A stretch of 40,445 bases of DNA from Clostridiaceae bacterium. GTDB lineage: Bacteria > Bacillota > Clostridia > Clostridiales > Clostridiaceae. Under the pieces are notes generated by a model, which did not search any database, was not told where the DNA came from, and saw only the letters and a program-made list of their open reading frames with translations. Positions 15,568 through 24,101 of this stretch are shown piece by piece. A program made the position numbers and the translations under genes. How positions within the stretch are numbered: position 1 is the stretch's first letter; each line of letters opens with the position of its first letter. Location of the stretch: positions 1 through 40,445 of the forward strand of contig JAQXTC010000118.1 in NCBI GenBank assembly GCA_029219285.1, written 5' to 3'.

Positions 15568-17223
15568 TTATATTATCTTATAAAGTCTTGCTTCATAAGG
15601 TCTTAGTATATTTTGTTCATCTTCATTGAATTCTTTTTCATAACTATTTAGTAAAACTTCATGTTTATCTAACATTAAATTCAATTCAAAATGAGCATTT
15701 TCTCTTGTTAAATTACAAATCACTAAAAATTTTCCATTATCATCTGTACGAGTATATGCATAAATTTGTTTGTGTTCAGGTAAAATTAACTTATACTCTC
15801 CATCAACAAAAGTAGTATTTGTTTTTCTTATTTTTATTAATGATTTATAAAAATTCAAAATTGAGTTCTTATCTTTTATTTGGCTCTTAACATTAATATA
15901 CTTTGTATTAGGATTCACTTTAATCCAAGGTGTTCCTGTAGTAAATCCTGCCTTTTCTGTTCCATCCCATTGCATTGGAGTACGAGCATTATCTCTAGAT
16001 GCAATCCATTCATTATGAAGAGCTTCTGATTCTGTCATTCCACTTTTTATATTTTCAGAATATCTATTATGAGTTGATACATCATTGTAATCATCAATAC
16101 TATCATATTTTACATTGGTCATTCCAATTTCTTGACCTTGATAAATAAATGGAGTTCCTTGTTGAAGGAAATACATCATTGCTAAAGCCTTAGAACTTTC
16201 TTTCCAATACTCAGTATCATTCCCCCACTTAGAAACAACTCTCACTATGTCATGATTCTCAATAAATAATGCATTCCAACCAACTTTATATAAGGCATTT
16301 TGCCATTTACTTAAAGTTTCTTTTAAGGCTACAACATCTAATTCACAGTCGTCTGTTCCATCCCATAAATCAAGATGTTCAAATTGAAATACCATATCGA
16401 ATTTTCCATTTTCTTTTCCTACCCATAAATCAGCTTCTGTTGATTTTACCCCATTAGCTTCCCCAACAGTCATAATATTATATTTAGAAAAAGTTTCTCT
16501 TTTCAATTCTTCTAATAAGTTATGTATTCCATCTACATTCATATGTTTGTCAAAACTAGATACATATTTCAATCCTTCTGGATTAGGCATGTCCATAAGT
16601 CCTGGTTCTTTTCTTATATGACTGATAGCATCAACTCTAAATCCATCAATCCCTTTATCAAGCCACCAATTTACTGTGTCATAAAGAGCTTTTCTTACCT
16701 CTTTGTTTTCCCAGTTTAAATCTGGTTGTCTTTTACTAAATAAATGAAGAAAGTATTGATCTGTTTTTTCATCATATTGCCAAGCTGATCCTCCAAATAT
16801 ACTCTCCCAATTATTAGGTTCATGTCCATCTTTTCCGTCTCTCCAGATATACCAATCTCTTTTATTATTCTCTTTAGAATTTCTTGACTCTAAGAACCAT
16901 GGATGTTTATCTGAAGTATGATTAAGTACAAGATCTAAAATAAGCTTCATTCCTCTTTTATGAACTTCTTCTAAAAGTTCATTAAAATCATCCATAGTAC
17001 CAAACTCACTCATTATTTCTTTATAATCACTAATATCATATCCATTATCATCATTTGGTGATTTAAAGATTGGACAAATCCATATTACATCAATACCTAA
17101 ATCTTTTATATAATCTAACTTTGAAATAACACCTTGTAAATCACCTATTCCATCACCATTGGAATCTTTAAAACTTCTTGGATAAATTTGATAACACACT
17201 GCATCTTCTTTCCAATTCCTCAT
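15568..17223 (-). CDS. malL: GH13 alpha-glucosidase (MalL/oligo-1,6-glucosidase group)
   Basis: Cytosolic alpha-glucosidase of 551 residues, full length for GH13 subfamily 31. The start 'WKEDAVCYQIYPRSFKDSNGDGIGDLQG' is diagnostic. The catalytic triad is Asp198 ('GFRVDAI'), Glu255 ('TVGEANG') and Asp325 ('IENHDIVR'). The residue after the nucleophile is Ala rather than the Val of classical oligo-1,6-glucosidases, which in this family favours alpha-1,4 substrates such as maltose. It is first in an operon with the PTS permease and the EEP hydrolase. AAGGAGGA lies just before the ATG. A LacI-type operator lies about 80 bp upstream, so induction by its sugar and catabolite control are likely. It may act on free or 6-phosphorylated disaccharide. 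Confidence 0.9.
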   Translation of the reverse strand: MRNWKEDAVCYQIYPRSFKDSNGDGIGDLQGVISKLDYIKDLGIDVIWICPIFKSPNDDNGYDISDYKEIMSEFGTMDDFNELLEEVHKRGMKLILDLVLNHTSDKHPWFLESRNSKENNKRDWYIWRDGKDGHEPNNWESIFGGSAWQYDEKTDQYFLHLFSKRQPDLNWENKEVRKALYDTVNWWLDKGIDGFRVDAISHIRKEPGLMDMPNPEGLKYVSSFDKHMNVDGIHNLLEELKRETFSKYNIMTVGEANGVKSTEADLWVGKENGKFDMVFQFEHLDLWDGTDDCELDVVALKETLSKWQNALYKVGWNALFIENHDIVRVVSKWGNDTEYWKESSKALAMMYFLQQGTPFIYQGQEIGMTNVKYDSIDDYNDVSTHNRYSENIKSGMTESEALHNEWIASRDNARTPMQWDGTEKAGFTTGTPWIKVNPNTKYINVKSQIKDKNSILNFYKSLIKIRKTNTTFVDGEYKLILPEHKQIYAYTRTDDNGKFLVICNLTRENAHFELNLMLDKHEVLLNSYEKEFNEDEQNILRPYEARLYKII

Positions 17224-17237
17224 ATGTCCTCCTTATT

Positions 17238-17325
17238 TGTGCAACCATTTTTCCTTTGTTTTTACATTTTTTTCTTTTCTATACATATAATTTATCATAA
17301 GAAAACGTTTTGCGCAACCGTTTTC
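17238..17325 (-). promoter_or_regulatory. LacI/MalR-type operator(s) before the alpha-glucoside operon
   Basis: GAAAACG (17301-17307) and CGTTTTC (17319-17325) form a 25-bp inverted repeat around the core TTGCGCAA (17310-17317). A partial second copy (TTGTGCAACCATTTT, about 17236-17250) sits right before the glucosidase start. Core GCGCAA and AACGTT elements are typical of LacI-family regulators such as MalR, and part of the site resembles a CcpA element. No regulator gene is adjacent. Confidence 0.6.
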
Positions 17326-17360
17326 TATATTTTTTATAAAATTTACTTTTTAAATAAAAA

Positions 17361-17385
17361 CCTGTGGAAACATATGCTCCACAGG
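17361..17385 (-). terminator. Terminator of feoAB
   Basis: CCTGTGGA pairs with TCCACAGG (9-nt loop), followed by TTTTTATTT on the minus strand. It lies about 40 nt after the stop codon of feoB. Confidence 0.8.
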
Positions 17386-17422
17386 TCCACGATTAATTCC
17401 CAATTCTTAATTCTTAATTACC

Positions 17423-19573
17423 TCATGCTAATCCTAAGATTCTGACAATAGTAGTAAATATAAAGCATATAATGATGCCTGTAATTGTTGGTACTAAGAA
17501 AGAAATTAATGTCCATTTAAAACTTTGAGTTTCCTTTTTTATAGTTAAACACGTTGTACTACATGGCCAATGCATAAGTGAAAATAACATTACACACACT
17601 GCAGTAAGCCATGTCCATCCATTAGATACTAATAGATTGCTAAGTTCAGACATACTTTCTAATTCTAATATACTTCCAGTTGCCATGTAACTCATAATGA
17701 TTATAGGTATTACAATTTCATTAGCTGGAAAACCTAAAATAAAAGCCATTAATATATATCCATCTAATCCAATCATTTGAGCAAATGGATTTAAAAAGTT
17801 AGCACAATGTGTTAAAAGACTCATATCCCCAATTGTTACATTTGCCATAATCCATATTACTATTCCCGCTGGAGCTGCTACTACTATTGCTCTTCCTAAT
17901 ACAAATAAGGTTCTATCAAATATAGATCTAATAATAACCTTACCTATTTGAGGTTTACGATAAGGAGGTAATTCTAAAGTAAATGATGATGGTATTCCTT
18001 TAAGTATTGTTTTGGAAAGAATTTTAGATATAACAAATGTCATAAAAACGCCTAATAGTATTACTGCAACTAATATTATTGTAGAAACAACTGACTGAAA
18101 TGGTCCCATAAACATTCCCGCAAAAAACATAGTTATTATTGCAATTAATGTTGGAAATCTACCATTGCACGGAACAAAATTGTTAGTTATTATAGCTATT
18201 AATCTTTCTCTTGGAGAATCTATTATCCTACATCCTACTATACCAGCTGCATTGCAACCAAATCCCATACACATAGTTAAAGCTTGTTTACCACATGCAG
18301 AACATTTTTTAAAAAAGTTATCTAAATTAAAAGCAACTCGTGGTAAATATCCCAAATCCTCTAATAAAGTAAAAAGTGGAAAGAAAATTGCCATAGGTGG
18401 AAGCATAACTGATACTACCCAAGCCAGAGTTTTATACATACCTTGCACCAGAATTCCTTCTACCCATGCAGGTGCTCCAATATTCACAAAAAACTCTGTT
18501 AATCTATCTTGTATCCAAAACAAACCATCAGCTAATAGTTCAGATGGATAATTTGCCCCTGTAATTGTCAACCAAAAAATTACTCCTAACAATAATATCA
18601 TTATAGGTATTCCAAATTTCCTTGATGTTAAAACTTTATCTATTTTTCTGTCTGTTGAATTATATCCATCCTTTTTAAATTTTACTGCGGACTTAGCTAT
18701 TCTTTCAGATTTTTCTACTAATCTTGAAACTACTTTATCTCTAAATACTTCAGAGTTTACCCCTTTACTTTTTAAATACTCTCTTCCTTTTTTTGTTGTT
18801 ATTGCCAACTCATTATTTTCAGTTATATTAATGCCTAAATAATTATCTATAGAATTTAATAATGAATCATCACCTTCCAATAACTTTAATGATAACCACC
18901 TAGAATTAACTTTTTCTTTTGCAATATTCTTTATATTAGGTTCAATTATAGAAATAGCTTCTTCTATTGCATCATCATATTTAATACTTAAATGATTAGC
19001 TTTCACTTTATTAGTTGTAACATTATATATTGAATCTACTAATAAATCTAATCCCTGACCAATACTTGCACTTGTTCCTACAACCGGAACCCCTAATAAT
19101 AATGAAAGTTTTAATAGATCAATAGTTATACCTTTTCTTCTAGCTTCATCCATTAAATTAACACAAACTATCACTTTATCAGTAATTTCAATAGTTTGAA
19201 GTACTAAATTCAAATTTCTTTCTATGCATGTAGCATCGACTATAACTACTGTTGCATCAGGATTTCCAAAACATATAAAATCTCTAGCTACTACTTCTTC
19301 CTCTGAATTAGCCATTAAAGAATATGTTCCAGGTATATCTACCAGTATAAATTCTTTATCTTTATATCTATAATTGCCAGTTGCATTAGTTACAGTTTTT
19401 CCTGGCCAATTACCTGTATGCTGTTTTAGTCCTGTTAAACTATTAAATACAGTACTTTTCCCTACATTAGGATTTCCAGCAAACGCCACAATTCTTTCAT
19501 CTTTAGAACTTTTGGTAATTTTCAAATCTTTATCAATAGTATTAATTCCAGTAGACTGCTTTGTTAAGCCCAT
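17423..19573 (-). CDS. feoB: Ferrous iron transporter FeoB
   Basis: GTP-dependent Fe(II) uptake permease of the cytoplasmic membrane, 716 residues. The G domain shows G1 GNPNVGKS (33-40), G3 DIPGTYS (79-85) and G4 NLMD (139-142). It is followed by a helical linker and a membrane domain with two gate regions containing the conserved Cys motifs ('FKKCSACGKQALTMCMGFGCNAAGIVGCRII' and near the C terminus 'HWPCSTTCLTI'). An N-terminal extension of about 25 residues precedes the G domain. GGAGG lies 9 nt from the ATG. The gene follows feoA by 73 bp, and the divergent DtxR-family gene upstream suggests iron-responsive repression. Confidence 0.96.
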   Translation of the reverse strand: MGLTKQSTGINTIDKDLKITKSSKDERIVAFAGNPNVGKSTVFNSLTGLKQHTGNWPGKTVTNATGNYRYKDKEFILVDIPGTYSLMANSEEEVVARDFICFGNPDATVVIVDATCIERNLNLVLQTIEITDKVIVCVNLMDEARRKGITIDLLKLSLLLGVPVVGTSASIGQGLDLLVDSIYNVTTNKVKANHLSIKYDDAIEEAISIIEPNIKNIAKEKVNSRWLSLKLLEGDDSLLNSIDNYLGINITENNELAITTKKGREYLKSKGVNSEVFRDKVVSRLVEKSERIAKSAVKFKKDGYNSTDRKIDKVLTSRKFGIPIMILLLGVIFWLTITGANYPSELLADGLFWIQDRLTEFFVNIGAPAWVEGILVQGMYKTLAWVVSVMLPPMAIFFPLFTLLEDLGYLPRVAFNLDNFFKKCSACGKQALTMCMGFGCNAAGIVGCRIIDSPRERLIAIITNNFVPCNGRFPTLIAIITMFFAGMFMGPFQSVVSTIILVAVILLGVFMTFVISKILSKTILKGIPSSFTLELPPYRKPQIGKVIIRSIFDRTLFVLGRAIVVAAPAGIVIWIMANVTIGDMSLLTHCANFLNPFAQMIGLDGYILMAFILGFPANEIVIPIIIMSYMATGSILELESMSELSNLLVSNGWTWLTAVCVMLFSLMHWPCSTTCLTIKKETQSFKWTLISFLVPTITGIIICFIFTTIVRILGLA

Positions 19574-19646
19574 TTCAATTTTCCTCCTAAATATTTCTTG
19601 AATTGTAGTATTTTTGTTGTTTTGAAAAAATATTTATTATAATGAA

Positions 19647-19901
19647 CTATATTATTTCAACTATAATTTTTGAAGCATCTTCTGATCTTAATGCAATAAC
19701 AGCACCACGGATCAAATATGCTGTAGGATCTCCTGATGGGCTCTTTGAAAGCCCTATTACTTCTGTTCCATTTATTAAACCTAAATCTAAAATTCTTCTT
19801 CTAATGGCACCTTCTGCCTTAAGGGCTATTACTCTACATTTTACTCCCAATGGAATACTAGTAAGAGGCTTTTTATCAATAGATCCTATATTATTTATCA
19901 T
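19647..19901 (-). CDS. feoA: Ferrous iron transport accessory protein FeoA
   Basis: Small SH3-like cytosolic partner of FeoB, 84 residues. Family features are 'PLTSIPLGVKCRVIALKAEGAIRRRILDLGLINGTEVIGLSKSPSGDPTAYLIRGAVIALRSEDA': the R-R-R-I-L-D-L-G-L and Gly-rich turns are diagnostic. The ATG at 19899-19901 lies 7 nt after AGAAGGTG; an in-frame GTG three codons upstream overlaps that ribosome binding site and is unlikely to be used. It is the first gene of feoAB, divergent from the metal-dependent regulator at 20040. Confidence 0.95.
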   Translation of the reverse strand: MINNIGSIDKKPLTSIPLGVKCRVIALKAEGAIRRRILDLGLINGTEVIGLSKSPSGDPTAYLIRGAVIALRSEDASKIIVEII

Positions 19902-20039
19902 ATTTTGCACCTTCTTTTACTTTTCTTTTTAAGTTTAGTGAAAAAATCTTTCCTCAGTCTAAAGTATTCTTTTTTTTGACTATATGTTACAAAAAACAAC
20001 TTTCTTTTAACTTAATAATTAAATTAGGTGGTGATTTAA

Positions 20040-20516
20040 ATTAACAAAGATTTTCATACAGTAAAAGGCTATGAAATGATTAATCATGATAAGAATTTAC
20101 TAACTTCTTCAATGGAAGATTACTTAGAAATGATTTATCGATGCAGTCAAGAACATAATTTTGTTAGGTTAAACACTCTAGCACAAATGTTAAATGTAAA
20201 AGATTCTTCTGCTTCAAAAATGATGAAAAAACTTGGTGATCTTTCACTAATAAATTATGAAAAATATGGAATGATAACTCTAACTGATAAAGGTCGTAAA
20301 CTCGGATTATATTTATTTAAGCGGCATGATATTATAGAAAAATTCCTACAAAACTTAACTAATAATAGAAATACTTTAAAAGAAACCGAACTAATTGAGC
20401 ATGTTATAAGTAAAGAAACCGTGGATGATCTACGATTATTCAATGATTTTTTCGAAAAATATCCAGACATTCTGTTAAAGTATTGGGATTTTAATAATAA
20501 TAAAAAAGACTTGTAG
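20040..20516 (+). CDS. DtxR/MntR-family metal-dependent regulator, probable ATT start
   Basis: Predicted Fe(II)- or Mn(II)-responsive repressor. The winged HTH core is clear: 'LLTSSMEDYLEMIYRCSQEHNFVRLNTLAQMLNVKDSSASKMMKKLGDLSLINYEKYGMITLT'. This is followed by the dimerisation helices 'LFKRHDIIEKFLQNL...ETELIEHVIS'. At 158 residues from ATT it lacks the C-terminal SH3-like domain of full DtxR. The first ATG (20076) has no good ribosome binding site, whereas AGGTGGTG lies 7 nt before an in-frame ATT at 20040 that adds 'NKDFHTVKGYE'. From memory, clostridial homologues carry a comparable 'FHTVRGYE' N terminus. Divergent from feoAB, which it probably regulates. Confidence 0.8.
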   Translation: MNKDFHTVKGYEMINHDKNLLTSSMEDYLEMIYRCSQEHNFVRLNTLAQMLNVKDSSASKMMKKLGDLSLINYEKYGMITLTDKGRKLGLYLFKRHDIIEKFLQNLTNNRNTLKETELIEHVISKETVDDLRLFNDFFEKYPDILLKYWDFNNNKKDL

Positions 20517-20530
20517 AATTACTACAAGTC
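20508..20530. terminator. Bidirectional terminator between dtxR-type gene and bdh
   Basis: GACTTGTAG (20508-20516, including the stop codon) pairs perfectly with CTACAAGTC (20522-20530) around a 5-nt loop, with T-rich 3' flanks on both strands. It separates two convergent genes. Confidence 0.85.
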
Positions 20531-20537
20531 CTTTTAT

Positions 20538-21701
20538 TTAATAACATGCTTCTAATATATTTAAAACTTCTTCAGCAGTAAGTTTTTTATATCCACCACC
20601 TAAAACTGTTGACTCAGCAATCAATGGCAGCATTTCTTTTTCTGCCCCAAGTTCTCTAAGAGTTGTAGCCATTCCACATTCTTTAATGAATGTTTCTAAA
20701 CATACAATACCTTCAAGCGCAATTTCATCCTTTGTTTTTCCTTCCTCGGAAACATTCCATACTTCATGTGCGAACCTAACAAACTTATCTAAACCATATT
20801 TATAAATATAGCGATAATATGGTAAAGAAATTGCAGCAAGTCCCATGCCATGAGCACAATCTGTGTATGCTCCTAACTGATGTTCAATCATATGAACTTC
20901 CCAATCTTCCTCTTTTGATAATCCTGTTATTGAATTTAATGCAAGTGTAGAGCTCCACATTATATTACTTCTCGCTTCATAATTCTCAGGATCTTTAATT
21001 GCAACTCTAGCATTATCAATAACTGAACGTAAAAGAGCTTCTAATACATAATCAGTTGTATTGTTATCTGTTCCTGAAAAATATTGTTCCATTAAATGTG
21101 ACATAATATCAAAAATACCACTTACCATTTGATACTTAGGAACTGAAAAAGTATATTCAGGATTTAATATAGAAAATTTAGGATTTACCTCTGGTCCAAA
21201 AACTCTTCCTGTCTTTATTTTCATTTCTTCATTAGTTATTACAGATCCACTATTCATTTCTGAACCTGTACCAACCATTGTAAGTACTGATGCTACTGGA
21301 ACTATTTCGTTGTCTATCTTTTCATTGTTTAACCAGTATTTCTTAAACGCATCACCCTTACAGAAAGCAGAAACTGAAATTGCCTTAGCACAATCAATAA
21401 CTGATCCACCACCAACTGCTAAAATTAAATCTACTTTATTATCACGAACAAGTTTTGCACCTTCTAAAACTTTCTCATAAGTTGGGTTGGACATAACTCC
21501 AGATAATTCAACTACTTTTTTTCCACTTTCATCTAAAATCTTAACAAGCTTATCATATAATCCTATCTTCTTAATAGAATTCTTGCCATACACCAAAAGT
21601 ATAGTATCTCCATAGTTGTCTAATTCTCCACTTAATTTACTAAGTGAATTCTTACCAAAATGTATTCTTGTCGGGTTGTAATAATTAAAATCAAATAACA
21701 T
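20538..21701 (-). CDS. bdh: Iron-containing, NADPH-type butanol dehydrogenase
   Basis: Group III iron-dependent alcohol dehydrogenase, 387 residues. It reduces butyraldehyde or other short aldehydes to alcohols in the clostridial fermentation pathway. 'FDFNYYNPTRIHFGKNSL' at the N terminus, the nucleotide loop 'AVGGGSVIDCAKAIS' and 'VASVLTMVGTGSEMNSGSVIT' are typical of BdhA/BdhB. Metal-binding residues lie in 'SGIFDIMSHLMEQYF' (Asp/His) and 'MIEHQLGAYTDCAHGMGLA' (two His). AAGGAAG precedes the ATG. A possible 20-codon leader ORF lies just upstream. The physiological aldehyde cannot be fixed from sequence. Confidence 0.9.
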   Translation of the reverse strand: MLFDFNYYNPTRIHFGKNSLSKLSGELDNYGDTILLVYGKNSIKKIGLYDKLVKILDESGKKVVELSGVMSNPTYEKVLEGAKLVRDNKVDLILAVGGGSVIDCAKAISVSAFCKGDAFKKYWLNNEKIDNEIVPVASVLTMVGTGSEMNSGSVITNEEMKIKTGRVFGPEVNPKFSILNPEYTFSVPKYQMVSGIFDIMSHLMEQYFSGTDNNTTDYVLEALLRSVIDNARVAIKDPENYEARSNIMWSSTLALNSITGLSKEEDWEVHMIEHQLGAYTDCAHGMGLAAISLPYYRYIYKYGLDKFVRFAHEVWNVSEEGKTKDEIALEGIVCLETFIKECGMATTLRELGAEKEMLPLIAESTVLGGGYKKLTAEEVLNILEACY

Positions 21702-21721
21702 AAATAATTCTTCCTTTCATA

Positions 21722-21784
21722 TTAGTTTTTAATATTTTCTTTATTAATAATTGCTCTAAATGTTTTTAAATATTTATTATCCAT
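21722..21784 (-). CDS. Possible 20-residue leader peptide before bdh
   Basis: An ATG at 21782-21784 follows AAGGTGAG by 4 nt and opens a 20-codon basic ORF (begins MDNKYLKTFR) that stops 20 nt before the bdh start. It could be a leader peptide, a remnant gene end, or chance. I know no homologue. Confidence 0.25.
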   Translation of the reverse strand: MDNKYLKTFRAIINKENIKN

Positions 21785-21920
21785 GCTTCTCACCTTAATA
21801 GTTCAAAAATATTGAAGTATTATATCTAATATTTCAACTTTTTAGAATTACCTCTTAATGCTATTATACCCTTATAAAGTAATTTGCAGTAGATATAAAA
21901 AATATTATTTGAAAGAAGGA

Positions 21921-22130
21921 TTATAAAAAATGAATATAATCATCTTTATGTTTTTCGATTCTTATGGGTTCTCTAGGAACTTTTAAACCAATACCTTTTT
22001 CTGGGCAAACACTTTGTATATCAACATAATCTCTAAGTAATGATACAACCTTATCATCATATCCCTGTCCATCATACCTACATTTCTCTGAATTTAAACA
22101 TTGACTAATAATTAATTTAGGTTCTCTCAT
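21921..22130 (-). pseudogene. Truncated DUF523-family gene
   Basis: An ORF of 69 residues matches only the first half of DUF523: 'LIISQCLNSEKCRYDGQGYDDKVV' with the conserved Cys residues, then 'VCPEKGIGLKVPREPIRI', wording typical of the DUF523-DUF1722 (YbgA-associated) subgroup. Family members are at least about 150 residues, and longer when fused to DUF1722. After 'KDDYIHFL' the frame stops, and I find no continuation in the 140 bp downstream. It has an acceptable GGTGAT ribosome binding site, so a short product could be made. It lies next to another deletion-damaged gene. Confidence 0.65.
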
Positions 22131-22282
22131 ACAATATCACCAGACTTATATAATTATTTATATATAGTATCTGTTGATAGTTATATTTTATCTCGTAACA
22201 ATTTCTGTTGGTACTGTTAATTCTTTATTACTTGAGTACATATATTGTATTTTAGTAAAGTTATCATCCACATCGCAAAATG

Positions 22283-22330
22283 AAAAAAGCTAAATCTTAT
22301 AGCAACACAATCTACTATAAAAATTAGCTT
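22283..22330 (-). terminator. Terminator after the mutM remnant
   Basis: AGCTAA..TTTATAG pairs with CTATAA..TTAGCT around a 12-nt loop and ends in TTTTTT on the minus strand. It starts 16 nt after the stop codon at 22346. Confidence 0.75.
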
Positions 22331-22345
22331 ATGATAAAATACTCT

Positions 22346-22630
22346 TCACTTTTGACAATTTGGACAATACACACTACTCCTTCCTAATAATTGTCCTGTC
22401 ATTCTTAAGTGAAACCTTAATATACTATTATCATTAAAAATAATAGCAAGGTACTTCCCACGCCTCTGCATATCTTTAATTTCCTTATTAACCACACCTT
22501 TAACAAAGTCATTTACATTGGGATAACCTACAACTTTAGAATTATTTATTTTAACCTTTTTGATTGTTCTTGTAATGATTTGCGGTTTAATTATCCTTTT
22601 GACTGTTTCTACCTCTGGTAATTCTGGCAT
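22346..22630 (-). pseudogene. mutM: mutM (fpg) with large in-frame internal deletion
   Basis: Formamidopyrimidine-DNA glycosylase normally has about 270-280 residues. Here 94 remain. Residues 1-82 are the N-terminal catalytic part, including the Pro1-Glu2 active site ('MPELPEVETVKRII') and 'RRGKYLAI...LRFHLRMTGQLL'. Residues 83-94 (GRSSVYCPNCQK) are the last strand of the C-terminal zinc finger. The middle, including the helix-two-turn-helix DNA-binding domain and the first Cys pair of the finger, is missing, and the junction is in frame. Ribosome binding site (AAGGAGGA), start codon, stop codon and terminator are intact. The product cannot form a working glycosylase by known structure. Confidence 0.88.
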
Positions 22631-22693
22631 CTTTATAGATTCCTCCTTGGATTAAGAACATTCTTTCAGCATACATAATTTTATTTCTATTCT

Positions 22694-23074
22694 TTACTTA
22701 TTTTTCTTAGTAAATATAGATTTTATACCACGTTTTAATACTTGAAAGAAACTTAATGAACGAACCATATTGGCTGGATCAACATAATTTCTAACAGCGC
22801 GAAGAACATGTTTAGTATCCTTAGAAGCGAAAGTATACGTACCATTTTTCTTTGTTTTTATTGCATATCTTGGAATCCATTTTCCCTTAAACATTACGGA
22901 TGCAATAACACTCTCAACCTCTTCCCATGGAATTTGAATAAATTTACGAGGATCACGATCATTATAAAATTCAAAAGCTTTATCACCAATCATTATTTTT
23001 CCATAATCATTAAGACCAGTAAAAGCTGTTGAATCCATTACTAAATCTACTTTTGTATTTATAGATTGAACCAT
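22694..23074 (-). CDS. manO: DUF956 protein of the mannose PTS operon
   Basis: A 126-residue protein of the DUF956 family, which is nearly always encoded after mannose-class PTS genes and proposed to modulate them. Recognisable wording includes 'VDLVMDSTAFTGLNDYGKIMIGDKAFEFYNDRDPRKFIQIPWEEVESVIASVMFKGKWIPRYAI'. It is the last gene of manXYZ-manO, 98 bp after manZ and separated from it by a perfect hairpin, so it may be expressed at a lower level. AAGAGGT precedes the ATG. Confidence 0.9.
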   Translation of the reverse strand: MVQSINTKVDLVMDSTAFTGLNDYGKIMIGDKAFEFYNDRDPRKFIQIPWEEVESVIASVMFKGKWIPRYAIKTKKNGTYTFASKDTKHVLRAVRNYVDPANMVRSLSFFQVLKRGIKSIFTKKNK

Positions 23075-23133
23075 ATTATCTACCTCTTTCTAATTATCAG
23101 CGTCTATTTTTTATTACTATTTTATATTTTAAC

Positions 23134-23161
23134 AAAAGCCTAGGCTTACGCCTAGGCTTTT
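23134..23161. terminator. Perfect hairpin between manZ and manO
   Basis: AAAAGCCTAGGC (23134-23145) pairs fully with GCCTAGGCTTTT (23150-23161) around a 4-nt loop. On the minus strand it is followed by G and TT rather than a long T run, so it is likely a partial terminator or an mRNA-stabilising stem that sets the manZ to manO ratio. Confidence 0.7.
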
Positions 23162-23172
23162 ATCACCAAATA

Positions 23173-24084
23173 TTACATTAATCCAATTAAGTGGAATATA
23201 ATACCTAAAGCAAATAATCCAAGTATAATAATTATTGGAGATACTTTCTGTTTTAGTAACCACATACAAACAAATGTAATTAATAATCCTGCAAGTCCAG
23301 GAATTAATGAATCTAAGTTGTTTTGTAATGTTGTAACTTTAGTATCAGTTAATGATAATCCTGAAGCTTGTTGTAAAAGAGCTTCTTTAATTCCTTCTAC
23401 ACCATCAGGAAGTGAACTCCAATCTATAAAAGCACCGTCAGCTAACTTAACTGAAGCTACTGTTGGTTTAAACGAAACTGATACCCACCTATTAACTAAC
23501 GAACCTAAGATAAACATACCAAGGATTGATGCTCCTTTAGTAATATCTTGTAATAAACTACCTGACAAATCTTCACTAATACGAGATCCTGCTTTATATC
23601 CAAATTCTTGAGTATACCATGTGAATCCCATACGGATTAAGTTCCAAGCTAAGAAGAATATTATTGGTCCAAGCATGCTACCATTCATCGCAAGTGTAGC
23701 ACCTAATGCTCCTAATATTGGTCTAACAGTGAACCAGAAAACTGGATCTCCTACACCAGCTAAAGGTCCCATCATACCAACCTTAACACCTTGAATAGTA
23801 ACATCATCAACTGGAGCACCATTTGCACGTTCTTCTTCTAGAGCTAATGTTACTCCAAGTACTGGTGAAGCAACATATGGATGAGTATTAAAGAATTCTA
23901 AGTGACGTTTTAAAGCTGCTGCTCTGTCTTCCTTAGTCTTATATAATCTCTTTATTGCTGGAATCATGGCATATGCCCAACCACCATTTTGCATTCTTTC
24001 GTAGTTCCAAGAACCTTGAAGGAAAGTTGAACGCCACCAAACTGAAATACGATCTCTTTTTGTTAATTTTAATTCATTACTCAT
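23173..24084 (-). CDS. manZ: Mannose-class PTS EIID component
   Basis: Membrane subunit of the mannose/fructose/sorbose PTS permease, 303 residues. EIID features are 'LTKRDRISVWWRSTFLQGSWNYERMQNGGWAYAMIPAIKRLY', 'RHLEFFNTHPYVASPVLGVTLALEE' and 'GVKVGMMGPLAGVGDPVFWFTVRPI'. The C terminus is a pair of hydrophobic helices. The ATG at 24084 has GGGAG 9 nt upstream; the ATG two codons earlier is only 3 nt from that site. It follows manY closely and imports mannose, glucose or related hexoses as 6-phosphates with ManX and ManY. Confidence 0.94.
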   Translation of the reverse strand: MSNELKLTKRDRISVWWRSTFLQGSWNYERMQNGGWAYAMIPAIKRLYKTKEDRAAALKRHLEFFNTHPYVASPVLGVTLALEEERANGAPVDDVTIQGVKVGMMGPLAGVGDPVFWFTVRPILGALGATLAMNGSMLGPIIFFLAWNLIRMGFTWYTQEFGYKAGSRISEDLSGSLLQDITKGASILGMFILGSLVNRWVSVSFKPTVASVKLADGAFIDWSSLPDGVEGIKEALLQQASGLSLTDTKVTTLQNNLDSLIPGLAGLLITFVCMWLLKQKVSPIIIILGLFALGIIFHLIGLM

Positions 24085-24101
24085 GTTCATTCTCTCCCTT
24101 C

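Noticed and set aside
18165..18551. 128-codon plus-strand ORF inside feoB
   Set aside because: Antisense shadow of conserved FeoB membrane domain; no expression signals or recognisable protein.
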